A stretch of DNA of 64,000 nucleotides. It comes from Nonomuraea indica (GTDB lineage Bacteria > Actinomycetota > Actinomycetes > Streptosporangiales > Streptosporangiaceae). Position 1 is the first letter of the stretch; the number at the start of each line of letters is the position of its first letter. The DNA lies in NCBI RefSeq assembly GCF_002850745.1, contig NZ_KZ559467.1, forward strand, positions 658,510-722,509, given 5' to 3'. A model generated the notes under the pieces. It was given only the letters and a program-made list of their open reading frames with translations, did not search any database and was not told where the DNA came from. Below are positions 8,866 through 18,733 of the stretch, piece by piece. The position numbers were made by a program, and so were the translations under genes.

Positions 8866-9837
8866 CAGCGAGCCGCGCCGCCTCAGCAGCGCGATCGTCT
8901 CGTGCGAGAGCCGCTCGCGGTCCCACGCGTGGGCCAGGCCGCGCGGCACCCTGCCGATCTGGGCGCAGCGCAGCGTCAGCCCGTTGTGGTGGAACTCCTC
9001 GCCCAGCCGCACCTCGTCGGCGCCCCGGGTGTAGAAGGCGAGGTCCACCACGGTGCCCTGGGGCCGCAACACCCGCAGGGCCAGGGCCAGCGCCCTGGTC
9101 TGGCCGCGGCACTGGAACACCACGTCGGCGCCCCGGTCGCCCAGGCCGTGCCGCCAGCGCCGTTTCAGCTCGACCGCCGGGTCGTCCTCGAAGTCCAGCG
9201 TGCCGGCGCCGAGCGCCTCGGCGATGGCCAGCCGCGACGGGGTCTCGTCCACCACCACGACCTCCGCGGCGCCGTACTGGAGGGCGAACGAGGCGACGAG
9301 CAGGCCCACCACGCCGGCGCCGACCACGACGACCCGCCGGCCGCGCACCCCGTCGCCGAGGTCGCGGACGGCGGGGCCGTGCAGGTCGGCGGCGGCGTGC
9401 AGCAGGCCGTTGGCGCAGATCGGCCCCATGTGCGCGACGTAGACGCCGAGCAGCGGGTCGAGGTCGTCGGGCAGCTCCACGAACCGGTCGGCCATCGGGT
9501 CGGCCACGTAACCGGTGCGGTGGCCGTAGGTCATGGCCACCAGCGTGCCCTCGCGCACGGCCCGGCTGCGGGTCTGGACCACCATGCCCACCTGCATGTA
9601 GCCGATGCCGCGCACGGGGTAGGTGACCGACGGCCGGCCGGGCACGAACAGGCCGAGGGCCTGGTCCCAGGAGGCGTTCAGGTAGGGGTTGTCGCCCTTG
9701 ACGTAGGTGAGCTCGGTGCCGGCCGAGATCCCGCTGTGGGTGGTGGCCACCCGGAAGCCGCCCTCGGGCACCTCCGGCAGCGGCTCCTCCACCAGCGCCA
9801 CCTTGCCCGGCTCCTCGATGCTGAGCACCTCGATCAT
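8734..9837 (-). CDS. MDR superfamily (zinc-type alcohol) dehydrogenase
   Basis: A 367-residue paralogue of the dehydrogenase at 5732-6760. It starts at ATG (MIEVLSIEEPGKVALVEEP) in an ATGA overlap with the upstream Gfo/Idh/MocA gene. It has SGISAGTELTYVKGDNPY instead of a zinc-binding Cys motif, the dinucleotide loop GAGVVGLLVASFAL and an acidic strand end (VVVDETPSRL). LGEEFHHNGLTLRCAQIG matches LGEEFHHNQVQLVSSQIG of the paralogue. The end overlaps the convergent hydrolase gene. It probably acts on the same substrate series as the Gfo/Idh/MocA enzyme. Confidence 0.85.
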   Translation of the reverse strand: MIEVLSIEEPGKVALVEEPLPEVPEGGFRVATTHSGISAGTELTYVKGDNPYLNASWDQALGLFVPGRPSVTYPVRGIGYMQVGMVVQTRSRAVREGTLVAMTYGHRTGYVADPMADRFVELPDDLDPLLGVYVAHMGPICANGLLHAAADLHGPAVRDLGDGVRGRRVVVVGAGVVGLLVASFALQYGAAEVVVVDETPSRLAIAEALGAGTLDFEDDPAVELKRRWRHGLGDRGADVVFQCRGQTRALALALRVLRPQGTVVDLAFYTRGADEVRLGEEFHHNGLTLRCAQIGRVPRGLAHAWDRERLSHETIALLRRRGSLLREHVITDVVGFPEAPQLFADLAARRRHAVQAVLCDNVQDEGG

Positions 9838-10892
9838 GCGACCCCCTGCCCGCCGAACCTTCCGTCGCGCTGCCCGTGCAGTTGCCCGTCGAGCTGCCCG
9901 TCGAGCTGCCCGTCGAGCTGCCCGTCCGGTGGGCCGTCCAGCACGACGGGCCTGCGCTCCGCCGCCGACCGGGCGACCGCCAGCGCGAGCTCGTGCGTCC
10001 TGAGCGCCTCGCGGTACGTCACGCGCACGTCGTCGTCCCTGCCCCGCACGGCGTCGATGAACGCCCGGGAGACGCGGGTCTTGGCCTGGCCGTCGTCCTG
10101 GACGATCGTCTCGCCGTCCACCGTGAGCCGGGTCTCGGTGAGATCGAGCGCGATGCCGTCGGCGTGCACCTCCAGCCCCACCCGGTGCTTGTGGTGCAGC
10201 AGGCAGGTGGTGGCCAGCATCCCGGCCGCCCCGTCGGAGAAACGCAGCACGGCGGCGACCGCGCGGTCCACCTCGCCGTCCGCCCCCTCTCCCGGAGGGT
10301 TCGCCGCCGGCACCGCGTGCACCATCTCCACCTCGCCCACGAGCAGCCGCGCCAGGTCGAGGACGTGGACGGCCTGCTCGACGACCTGCCCGCCGGACAG
10401 GGCGGGATCGAGCCACCACCCGACCGGCGGCACCTTGTCCAGCCAGTGCCCGATGGCGAGCCGCACCGGGCGGCCGTCCAGGAGGTCGCGCGCCCGCTCG
10501 ACGATGTCGAGGTAGCGCCAGTGGTGGCCGACGGCCGAGGGGAGTCCGCGCCTCTCGATTTCGGACGCGATGTTTTTTGCGGTTTCGAGGTTAAGTGACA
10601 GTGGCTTTTCTACGAAGATGGGCAGGTCGCAGGATAGAACGTCGTGTTCCGGTTTACCGTGCGCAAAAGGTGGCACACATACGTATACAGCGTCCAGATC
10701 GCCGGCATCCAGAAGATCGGCATGGCCGCCATAAGCGGGGGTGCCGTGCCGTAAGGCGAGGGCTTCGGCCCTTCGCAGATCAGTGTCGGCGATCCCAGCG
10801 ATCGTCACATCGGGAAAGCCGGACAGTACGTCTGCATGGCGAGCGGCTACGTTGCCGGCACCGATGATGCCGACTCGGATGATTGGGGACAC
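9834..10892 (-). CDS. Gfo/Idh/MocA family oxidoreductase
   Basis: The GTG at 10892 (VSPIIRVGIIGAGNVAARHA) is the likely start, as it puts the Rossmann motif GIIGAGN at the N-terminus; an upstream TTG at 10925 is possible. About 352 residues. The NAD(P)-binding domain is followed by FVEKPLSLNLE (the EKP motif) and the C-terminal dehydrogenase domain with AVGHHWRYL and DPALSGGQVVEQAVHVLDL. Family members oxidise sugars or inositols, including at C3 of glycosides. The C-terminal tail is a low-complexity DGQL repeat that family members lack, encoded by a 12-bp tandem repeat. Confidence 0.87.
   Translation of the reverse strand: MSPIIRVGIIGAGNVAARHADVLSGFPDVTIAGIADTDLRRAEALALRHGTPAYGGHADLLDAGDLDAVYVCVPPFAHGKPEHDVLSCDLPIFVEKPLSLNLETAKNIASEIERRGLPSAVGHHWRYLDIVERARDLLDGRPVRLAIGHWLDKVPPVGWWLDPALSGGQVVEQAVHVLDLARLLVGEVEMVHAVPAANPPGEGADGEVDRAVAAVLRFSDGAAGMLATTCLLHHKHRVGLEVHADGIALDLTETRLTVDGETIVQDDGQAKTRVSRAFIDAVRGRDDDVRVTYREALRTHELALAVARSAAERRPVVLDGPPDGQLDGQLDGQLDGQLHGQRDGRFGGQGVA
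9867..9926. repeat. 12-bp tandem repeat, 5 units, in-frame
   Basis: Five units of 12 bp (gagctgcccgtc; three perfect copies at 9891-9926, two degenerate ones before) sit near the 3' end of the Gfo/Idh/MocA gene and encode repeated Asp-Gly-Gln-Leu on the minus strand. The unit is a multiple of three, so copy-number change would alter tail length without frameshift. Confidence 0.85.
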
Positions 10893-10997
10893 GTTCCGGC
10901 ATATCCCACGACAGCGCGCGCTCAAACAACGATGTTCGAACTCTCGCCCTCAGGGAATATGTCGCCGACCGTGACGACGTCAGATCGGGGCTACTGC

Positions 10998-11972
10998 ATG
11001 GAGAGAGATCTGCGGGCCTTGGCCAGGGCAAGGGAATGGTACGGACCTCACTCGAGCACCGCTGAGGACTGGTCTCCCGACGCCCTCCTCCGAGCCAAGG
11101 GCACGACCACGGTGAGCGTCGTACTACCGGCTCGTAACGAAGAGAGCACAGTCGGTGACATCATCACCGTGATCCGCCGCGAGCTCGTCGAGCGGACACC
11201 GCTCGTGGACGAGATTCTCGTCGTCGATTCCAACTGCACCGACGCGACCGCCGCCAAGGCGGCCGCGGCGGGGGCGCGGGTGGTGGCGCAGGACGCGGTC
11301 CTGCCGCACCTGCCACCACTCACCGGCAAGGGAGAGGCGCTGTGGAAGGGGCTGGCCGCCTCCCACGGTGACATCGTCGTGTTCGTCGACTCCGACCTGC
11401 GCGACTTCGGCGCCCACTTCGTGACCGGCCTGCTCGGGCCGCTGCTCACCGATCCACGCATCCACTTCGTGAAGGGCGCCTACGAGCGGCCCCTGATCGG
11501 GGAGGACGGGATCGCGCGGCGCGGCGACGGCGGGCGCGTCACCGAACTGGTCGCCAGACCGCTCATCAACCTGTTCTGGCCCGAGCTGGCCGGCTTCCAC
11601 CAGCCGCTCGGCGGAGAGTACGCCGCCCGCCGGGACGTCCTGGCCCAGGTGCCGTTCGTCACCGAGTACGGCGTCGAGTTCGGGATGCTGGTCGACCTGC
11701 TCGACCTGGTCGGCCTGGACGCGATGGCCCAGGTGGACCTCGGCACCCGGACGCACTCCCACCAGTCGACCACCGCGCTCGGCCGGATGGCCGGGCAGAT
11801 CACGCTCACCGCCTGGTCGCGGCTGGAACGGCAGGGCCGGGTCCTGTCGTCGGGGCCGCCGTCCCGGACGCTCCTGCAGTTCGGGATCGACGGCCGGCCG
11901 GACCTGGTGGACGTGTCCGTGGCCGAGCGGCCTCCGCTCGCCTCCCTGCTGCTCGAGGAGGATGTCGCGTGA
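10998..11972 (+). CDS. gpgS: Glucosyl-3-phosphoglycerate synthase
   Basis: Starts at the ATG of MERDLRALARAREWYG, giving 324 residues, close to the usual family length. The family-81 GT-A signatures are present: VSVVLPARNEESTVGDI, the metal-binding DSD motif in VFVDSDLRDFG, LTGKGEALWKGL, and the acceptor region FWPELAGFHQPLGGEYA, with HSHQSTTALGRMAGQI near the end. The enzyme transfers glucose from NDP-glucose to 3-phosphoglycerate in the cytoplasm, the first step to glucosylglycerate and to methylglucose lipopolysaccharides in relatives. No dedicated phosphatase (GpgP) is visible beside it. A GT4 gene overlaps its stop. Confidence 0.93.
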   Translation: MERDLRALARAREWYGPHSSTAEDWSPDALLRAKGTTTVSVVLPARNEESTVGDIITVIRRELVERTPLVDEILVVDSNCTDATAAKAAAAGARVVAQDAVLPHLPPLTGKGEALWKGLAASHGDIVVFVDSDLRDFGAHFVTGLLGPLLTDPRIHFVKGAYERPLIGEDGIARRGDGGRVTELVARPLINLFWPELAGFHQPLGGEYAARRDVLAQVPFVTEYGVEFGMLVDLLDLVGLDAMAQVDLGTRTHSHQSTTALGRMAGQITLTAWSRLERQGRVLSSGPPSRTLLQFGIDGRPDLVDVSVAERPPLASLLLEEDVA

Positions 11973-13108
11973 ACGTGCTCATCAACGCGGGGCCCTGGCT
12001 GGAGGTCCCGCCCCCCGGTTACGGCGGGATCGAGAACGTGGTCGCCACCCTCGTGCCCGCCCTGCGCGAGCGGGGCGTACGGGTCATCCTGGCCTCCGTC
12101 GGGGCCAGCGACCTGGAGGTGGACGAGCTCCTCAGCGTCTACGACACCGGCCAGTTCGGCGACCTGCAGAAGCCGTACAACCAGGTCATGGGCATCGCCC
12201 ACGCGCACCAGGCCCGCCTGGTCGAGGAGTTGCGCCGCCGCGACGACGTGGACCTCGTCCACGACCACCTGGAGGTGGTCGGGCCGGCCGTGCTGTCCGC
12301 GTTCGACGGGCCGCCCGTCCTGCACACCCTGCACTGGGACCTGCGCAAGCATCCGGCGTTCTACGGAAGCTTCCCGCAGTCGATCGCCGTCAACGGCGTC
12401 TCGGAGTCGCAGTTGCGCCGTGCCCCCGAGGCGCTGCGCGACGCCGCGCTGGGCGCCGTCCACCTCGCCACTCCGCTCGCCGGCCGCGACGTGCGGGCCG
12501 AACGCGGCGAGCACTTCGTGGTCATGGGCCGCGTCTGCCGGCTCAAGGGCCAGCACGTCGCCGCCCGCGTCTGCCAGAAGCTGGGACTCCCGCTGGTCCT
12601 GGCCGGGCCGGTGAGCGGTCTCGGCACGCAGGCCGACCTGGAGACCGTGACGCAGGACCCCTACCACCCGCTGCACGGGCATCCTGACGTGCGCTACCAC
12701 GCCGACGTGGTCGCGCCCTACCTCGACGGCGACATGGTCAGGTGGATCGGCGCGGTCGGCGGACAGGAACGCGACGACCTCTACGCCTCCGCCCGTGCCG
12801 CGCTCTTCCCCATCCAGTGGGACGAGCCCGGCGGCACCGCCGTCGTGGAGGCGCTGGCCCTCGGCGTGCCGCCCGTGGGCCTGCGCCGCGGCTGCCTGCC
12901 CGAGATCGTCGAGCACGGCCGCACGGGGCTCCTCGCCGACACCGAGGAGGAACTCGCCGAGTGGCTGCTGCGGGTCGACGAGATCGACCCCGAGGAGTGC
13001 CGCCGCGAGGCCCGGCGCCGCTTCTCGCCGTCCGTGATGGCCGAGCGTTACCTGGAGCTGTACGAGCGGACCATCAGCCGGTCGCGCTCGCGGCGGGGCT
13101 CCGCCTGA
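11969..13108 (+). CDS. Family 4 glycosyltransferase
   Basis: The GTG start overlaps the gpgS stop as GTGA, so the two are cotranslated. A 379-residue GT-B protein. N-terminal domain begins MNVLINAGPWLEVPPPGYGGIE with the glycine-rich acceptor loop, then LVHDHLE and LHTLHWDLRKH. The C-terminal domain has MGRVCRLKGQH and the donor-binding FPIQWDEPGGTAVVEALALG with the E-x7-E pattern of GT4 retaining enzymes. Donor and acceptor are unknown; coupling to gpgS suggests a glucosylglycerate-related or glycogen-like acceptor. Confidence 0.85.
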   Translation: MNVLINAGPWLEVPPPGYGGIENVVATLVPALRERGVRVILASVGASDLEVDELLSVYDTGQFGDLQKPYNQVMGIAHAHQARLVEELRRRDDVDLVHDHLEVVGPAVLSAFDGPPVLHTLHWDLRKHPAFYGSFPQSIAVNGVSESQLRRAPEALRDAALGAVHLATPLAGRDVRAERGEHFVVMGRVCRLKGQHVAARVCQKLGLPLVLAGPVSGLGTQADLETVTQDPYHPLHGHPDVRYHADVVAPYLDGDMVRWIGAVGGQERDDLYASARAALFPIQWDEPGGTAVVEALALGVPPVGLRRGCLPEIVEHGRTGLLADTEEELAEWLLRVDEIDPEECRREARRRFSPSVMAERYLELYERTISRSRSRRGSA

Positions 13109-13228
13109 GACGAGTCCGGGCCCGCAGGGCGGTCGCGACCGGCGCGGGCGCGCCCGCGACCGCCCTTCGGCCGCACCCGGGACCCCGAGCCCCACCGCCA
13201 CCCTGTCGATCGTCAGCCTGGAGCGCAC

Positions 13229-13256
13229 CCGGGATCGGCCGGATGGCCGATCCCGG
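13229..13256 (+). terminator. 12-bp perfect hairpin after the gpgS-GT4 operon
   Basis: A perfect inverted repeat, ccgggatcggcc/ggccgatcccgg with a 4-nt loop (ggat), lies in the 221-bp gap after the GT4 gene and about 75 bp before the PAP2 gene. There is no T-tract. It is most likely the transcription stop of the gpgS-GT4 pair. Confidence 0.65.
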
Positions 13257-13329
13257 CGGCGGCGGAATGAGCCGGTGAGCCGACGCGACCACTCATGATC
13301 TTTCGTAAGGTCGTGTCCACGCCTCATTC

Positions 13330-15456
<2,127 letters not shown>

Positions 15457-15547
15457 CCCGCCCATCCTGCCCAACCCTTGGTCGCCTTGAAGCCCACAAC
15501 CTGCCAAAAGCCCCCATCGCCGGTATGGCAGGCGATCCCGCTGCGAA

Positions 15548-15970
15548 CTAGGCGAGAGGTTTCTCCGACCGGGGCACCAGCTCGACCGTGCAGTGAGCGC
15601 ACCTGCTCGCCTCCGCGGGCACGTCGCTCAGGCACTCCGGGCACTGCTTGGTCGTGGCTTCCTTGTCCCGGTCGAACAGGCTGACCAGCCGGGTCATCGG
15701 CAGCACGACGAGCCAGTACACCACCGCAGCGATGATCATGAAGCTGATCAGGTGGTTGAGGAAGTCGCCGTACTTGAACTCGCTGCCGTTGACGGTGAAG
15801 GAGTACTGGGCGAAGTCGGGTTCCCTGCCTCCGGTGACCGCCCCGATCAGCGGGGTGATGAGATCGCGGACGAGGGCCTGCACCAGCCCGCTGAACGTGG
15901 CGCCCACGATCACCGCGACGGCCAGTTCGACGATGTTGCCGCGTAACAGAAACTTCTTGAAACCTCCCAT
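15548..15970 (-). CDS. mscL: Large-conductance mechanosensitive channel with zinc-ribbon tail
   Basis: A 140-residue protein. The N-terminal MGGFKKFLLRGNIVELAVAV and first transmembrane helix VGATFSGLVQALVRDLITPL are the MscL signature, and the second helix is ISFMIIAAVVYWLVVLPM. It opens as a pore under hypo-osmotic tension. The C-terminus is unusual: CPECLSDVPAEASRCAHC forms a CxxC...CxxC zinc-ribbon-like knuckle on the cytoplasmic side, in place of the usual short helical bundle. Proximity to trehalose and glucosylglycerate synthesis genes fits osmotic stress management. Confidence 0.95.
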   Translation of the reverse strand: MGGFKKFLLRGNIVELAVAVIVGATFSGLVQALVRDLITPLIGAVTGGREPDFAQYSFTVNGSEFKYGDFLNHLISFMIIAAVVYWLVVLPMTRLVSLFDRDKEATTKQCPECLSDVPAEASRCAHCTVELVPRSEKPLA

Positions 15971-16021
15971 GGCGTCGTAAGTGACCTGTCATGGCAGGGT
16001 CAAACCGGGGAAGGCGGGCCC

Positions 16022-16537
16022 GTGCTGACGCCGCTGCTGGAGGAGCTGACCCGCGCCACCACCCCCGTCTCCCGGCCGAGCCCCCTCGTCGTCCTCTGGC
16101 GGTGGCGGTACGAGGCCGGCGCGCTCGTGGGCGTCCCGCTGACCGGGCACGTCCTCGTGGACGCCTACGGCCCGCTGTCCCTGGCGCTCCTGCTCCTCCC
16201 CGCCGCGGTCACCGCCTGGCCGCCGGCCCGGACCGAGGCGTGGGGACGGATCCGGTGCGTGGTGGTCGCCCACAGAGTCCGCGTCGGGTTCGCCGAGGCA
16301 TACGTCGTCAGCAGACGCGGCAGGATCCCGGTCGTCGTGTGGTGCGCGCCCACCCCGTACGGCGAGCGTGTCGGGGTGTGGTGCCGGGCCGGGACGACCG
16401 CGGCGCAGATCGAGCGCGGCCGCGAGGTCATCGCCGCCGCCTGCTGGGCCGCCGACGTGGTGGTCCGGCCGTACGACGGAGGCTCCCACCTCGTGCTGCT
16501 GGAGATCGTCCGGGGTGCGTCCCGGCGATCGGGCTAA
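16022..16537 (+). CDS. Membrane protein of the FtsK/Tra-associated type
   Basis: Starts at GTG with GGGAAGG upstream. 171 residues. One or two transmembrane segments (about residues 35-65), then a soluble part containing RTEAWGRIRCVVVAHRVRVG, PVVVWCAPTPYGERVGVWCRAG and AACWAADVVVRPYDGG. I recognise this pattern (WRWRYE, TPxGERVxxWCRAG, AACWAxDVxVxR) from small proteins encoded just upstream of FtsK/SpoIIIE-like translocases in actinomycete integrative elements. No translocase, integrase or replication gene is here, so it is either an orphan or a domesticated remnant. The link is from memory of the family, not a search. Confidence 0.6.
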   Translation: MLTPLLEELTRATTPVSRPSPLVVLWRWRYEAGALVGVPLTGHVLVDAYGPLSLALLLLPAAVTAWPPARTEAWGRIRCVVVAHRVRVGFAEAYVVSRRGRIPVVVWCAPTPYGERVGVWCRAGTTAAQIERGREVIAAACWAADVVVRPYDGGSHLVLLEIVRGASRRSG

Positions 16538-16612
16538 CCCGCCGACTTCGGGGGAAGAACCTGTTCGGCCCACGGAGCTGGGGGCTTGTCGGGCAGAGCA
16601 GAGGAACACACC

Positions 16613-18733
16613 ATGGGGAAGAACGGCAAGGGAGCCTCGATGATCGAAGTGTGGCCGGGAGACCCCTATCCTCTCGGCGCGACCTACGACGGCGCCGGCA
16701 CCAACTTCTCGCTCTACACCGAGGTCGCCGACCGGGTGGAGCTGTGCCTGTTCGACGACGACAACACCGAGCGCAGGGTGACGCTCACCGAGGTCGACGG
16801 CTTCATCTGGCACGGCTACCTGCCCGGCGTCGGCCCGGGCCAGCGCTACGGCTACCGGGTGCACGGCCCGTACGACCCGGCGCGCGGCCTGCGGTGCAAC
16901 CCCGCCAAGCTGCTGCTCGACCCCTACGCCAGGGCCATCGAGGGCGACGTCACCTGGAACGAGGCCGTCTACGGCTACCGCTTCGGGCACCCCGACTCGC
17001 GCAACGACCTCGACTCGGCGCCCTACATGCCGCGCTCCATCGTGATCAACCCGTTCTTCGGATGGGGCCACGACAGGCCGCCGGCGGTGCCGTACCACGA
17101 CACCGTCATCTACGAGGCGCACGTGCGCGGCCTGACGGTCCGGCACCCCAAGATCCCCGAGCACCTGCGCGGCACGTACGCCGCACTCGGCCACCCGGAG
17201 ATCCTCGACCACCTCACCAAGCTCGGCGTCACGGCGCTGGAGCTGATGCCGGTGCACCAGTTCGTCACCGACCACGTGCTGGAGGAGCGGGGGCTCACCA
17301 ACTACTGGGGCTACAACTCGATCGGCTTCTTCGCCCCGCACAACCGCTACTCCAGCCAGGGGCAGCGCGGCGGCCAGGTGCTGGAGTTCAAGGCCATGGT
17401 CCGCGCGCTGCACGAGGCGGGCATCGAGGTGATCCTCGACGTCGTCTACAACCACACGGCGGAGGGCAACCACCTCGGGCCGACGCTCGGGTTCAAGGGC
17501 ATCGACAACCCCGACTACTACCGGCTCGTCGACGGCGACCCGCGCCACTACATGGACACCACGGGCACCGGAAACAGCCTGCTCATGCGCTCCCCGCACG
17601 TGCTCCAGATGATCATGGACTCGCTGCGCTACTGGGTGACCGAGATGCACGTCGACGGCTTCCGCTTCGACCTGGCCTCCACCCTGGCGCGCGAGCTGCA
17701 CGAGGTCGACCGGCTGAGCGCGTTCTTCGACCTGGTGCAGCAGGACCCGGTGCTGTCGCAGGTCAAGCTGATCGCCGAACCGTGGGACGTGGGGCCGGGC
17801 GGCTACCAGGTGGGCAACTTCCCCTCCCGCTGGACCGAGTGGAACGGCCGCTACCGCGACACCATCCGCGACCTGTGGCGCGGCCGGCCGGCCACGCTGC
17901 CCGAGTTCGGCTCCCGGTTCACCGGCTCCAGCGACCTCTACCAGGACGACACCCGCCGCCCGGCCGCCTCGATCAACTTCGTCACCTGCCACGACGGCTT
18001 CACCCTGCAGGACCTCGTCTCCTACGACCACAAGCACAACGAGGCCAACAAGGAGGGCAACCGCGACGGCACCGACGACAACCGCTCCTGGAACTGCGGG
18101 GCGGAGGGCCCCGCCGACCTCACCATCGAGTCGCTGCGCGAGCAGCAGAAGCGCAACTTCCTGACCACGTTGTTCCTGTCGCAGGGCGTGCCGATGCTCT
18201 CGCACGGCGACGAGCTGGGCCGCACCCAGCACGGCAACAACAACGGCTACTGCCAGGACAACGAGCTGACCTGGGTCGACTGGTCCGACGTGCGCGAGAA
18301 CTGGCTGCTGCTGGAGTTCACGCAGCGCCTCGCGGAGCTGCGCAAGAAGCACCCGGTGTTCAGGCGCAGGAGGTTCTTCTACGGCAAGCCGGTACGCGGG
18401 CTGAGCGACATCGCCTGGCTCACCCCCTCCGGGGAGGAGATGACCGACGCCGACTGGAACGTCGGCTACGCCAAGTCGCTGGCCGTCTTCCTCAACGGCG
18501 ACGCCATCACCGAGCCCGACCGGCGGGGCCGGCCCATCCGCGACGACTCGTTCCTGCTGCTGTTCAACGCCCACCACGACACGATCGCGTTCACGATTCC
18601 CAAGGACTACGGAGACATGTGGCAGACGGAGATCGACACGGCCATGCCGATCACCCTGGACATCCGGCTGAGCCGGGCGGGCGAGGCCGTGGACGTGCCC
18701 GGCCGCAGCGTGCGGGTGCTGCGCCGTGTCTAG
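16613..18733 (+). CDS. glgX: Glycogen debranching enzyme GlgX
   Basis: The ATG at 16613 has GAGGA about 8 nt upstream. About 706 residues, the usual length. An N-terminal carbohydrate-binding module (residues 10-110) precedes a GH13 barrel with DVVYNHTAEGN, FRFDLAST (nucleophile Asp), LIAEPWDVG (acid Glu) and NFVTCHDGFTLQDLVSY. It hydrolyses alpha-1,6 branches of glycogen, releasing malto-oligosaccharides. The downstream gene starts inside its last codons, and it feeds TreY and TreZ. Confidence 0.95.
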   Translation: MGKNGKGASMIEVWPGDPYPLGATYDGAGTNFSLYTEVADRVELCLFDDDNTERRVTLTEVDGFIWHGYLPGVGPGQRYGYRVHGPYDPARGLRCNPAKLLLDPYARAIEGDVTWNEAVYGYRFGHPDSRNDLDSAPYMPRSIVINPFFGWGHDRPPAVPYHDTVIYEAHVRGLTVRHPKIPEHLRGTYAALGHPEILDHLTKLGVTALELMPVHQFVTDHVLEERGLTNYWGYNSIGFFAPHNRYSSQGQRGGQVLEFKAMVRALHEAGIEVILDVVYNHTAEGNHLGPTLGFKGIDNPDYYRLVDGDPRHYMDTTGTGNSLLMRSPHVLQMIMDSLRYWVTEMHVDGFRFDLASTLARELHEVDRLSAFFDLVQQDPVLSQVKLIAEPWDVGPGGYQVGNFPSRWTEWNGRYRDTIRDLWRGRPATLPEFGSRFTGSSDLYQDDTRRPAASINFVTCHDGFTLQDLVSYDHKHNEANKEGNRDGTDDNRSWNCGAEGPADLTIESLREQQKRNFLTTLFLSQGVPMLSHGDELGRTQHGNNNGYCQDNELTWVDWSDVRENWLLLEFTQRLAELRKKHPVFRRRRFFYGKPVRGLSDIAWLTPSGEEMTDADWNVGYAKSLAVFLNGDAITEPDRRGRPIRDDSFLLLFNAHHDTIAFTIPKDYGDMWQTEIDTAMPITLDIRLSRAGEAVDVPGRSVRVLRRV

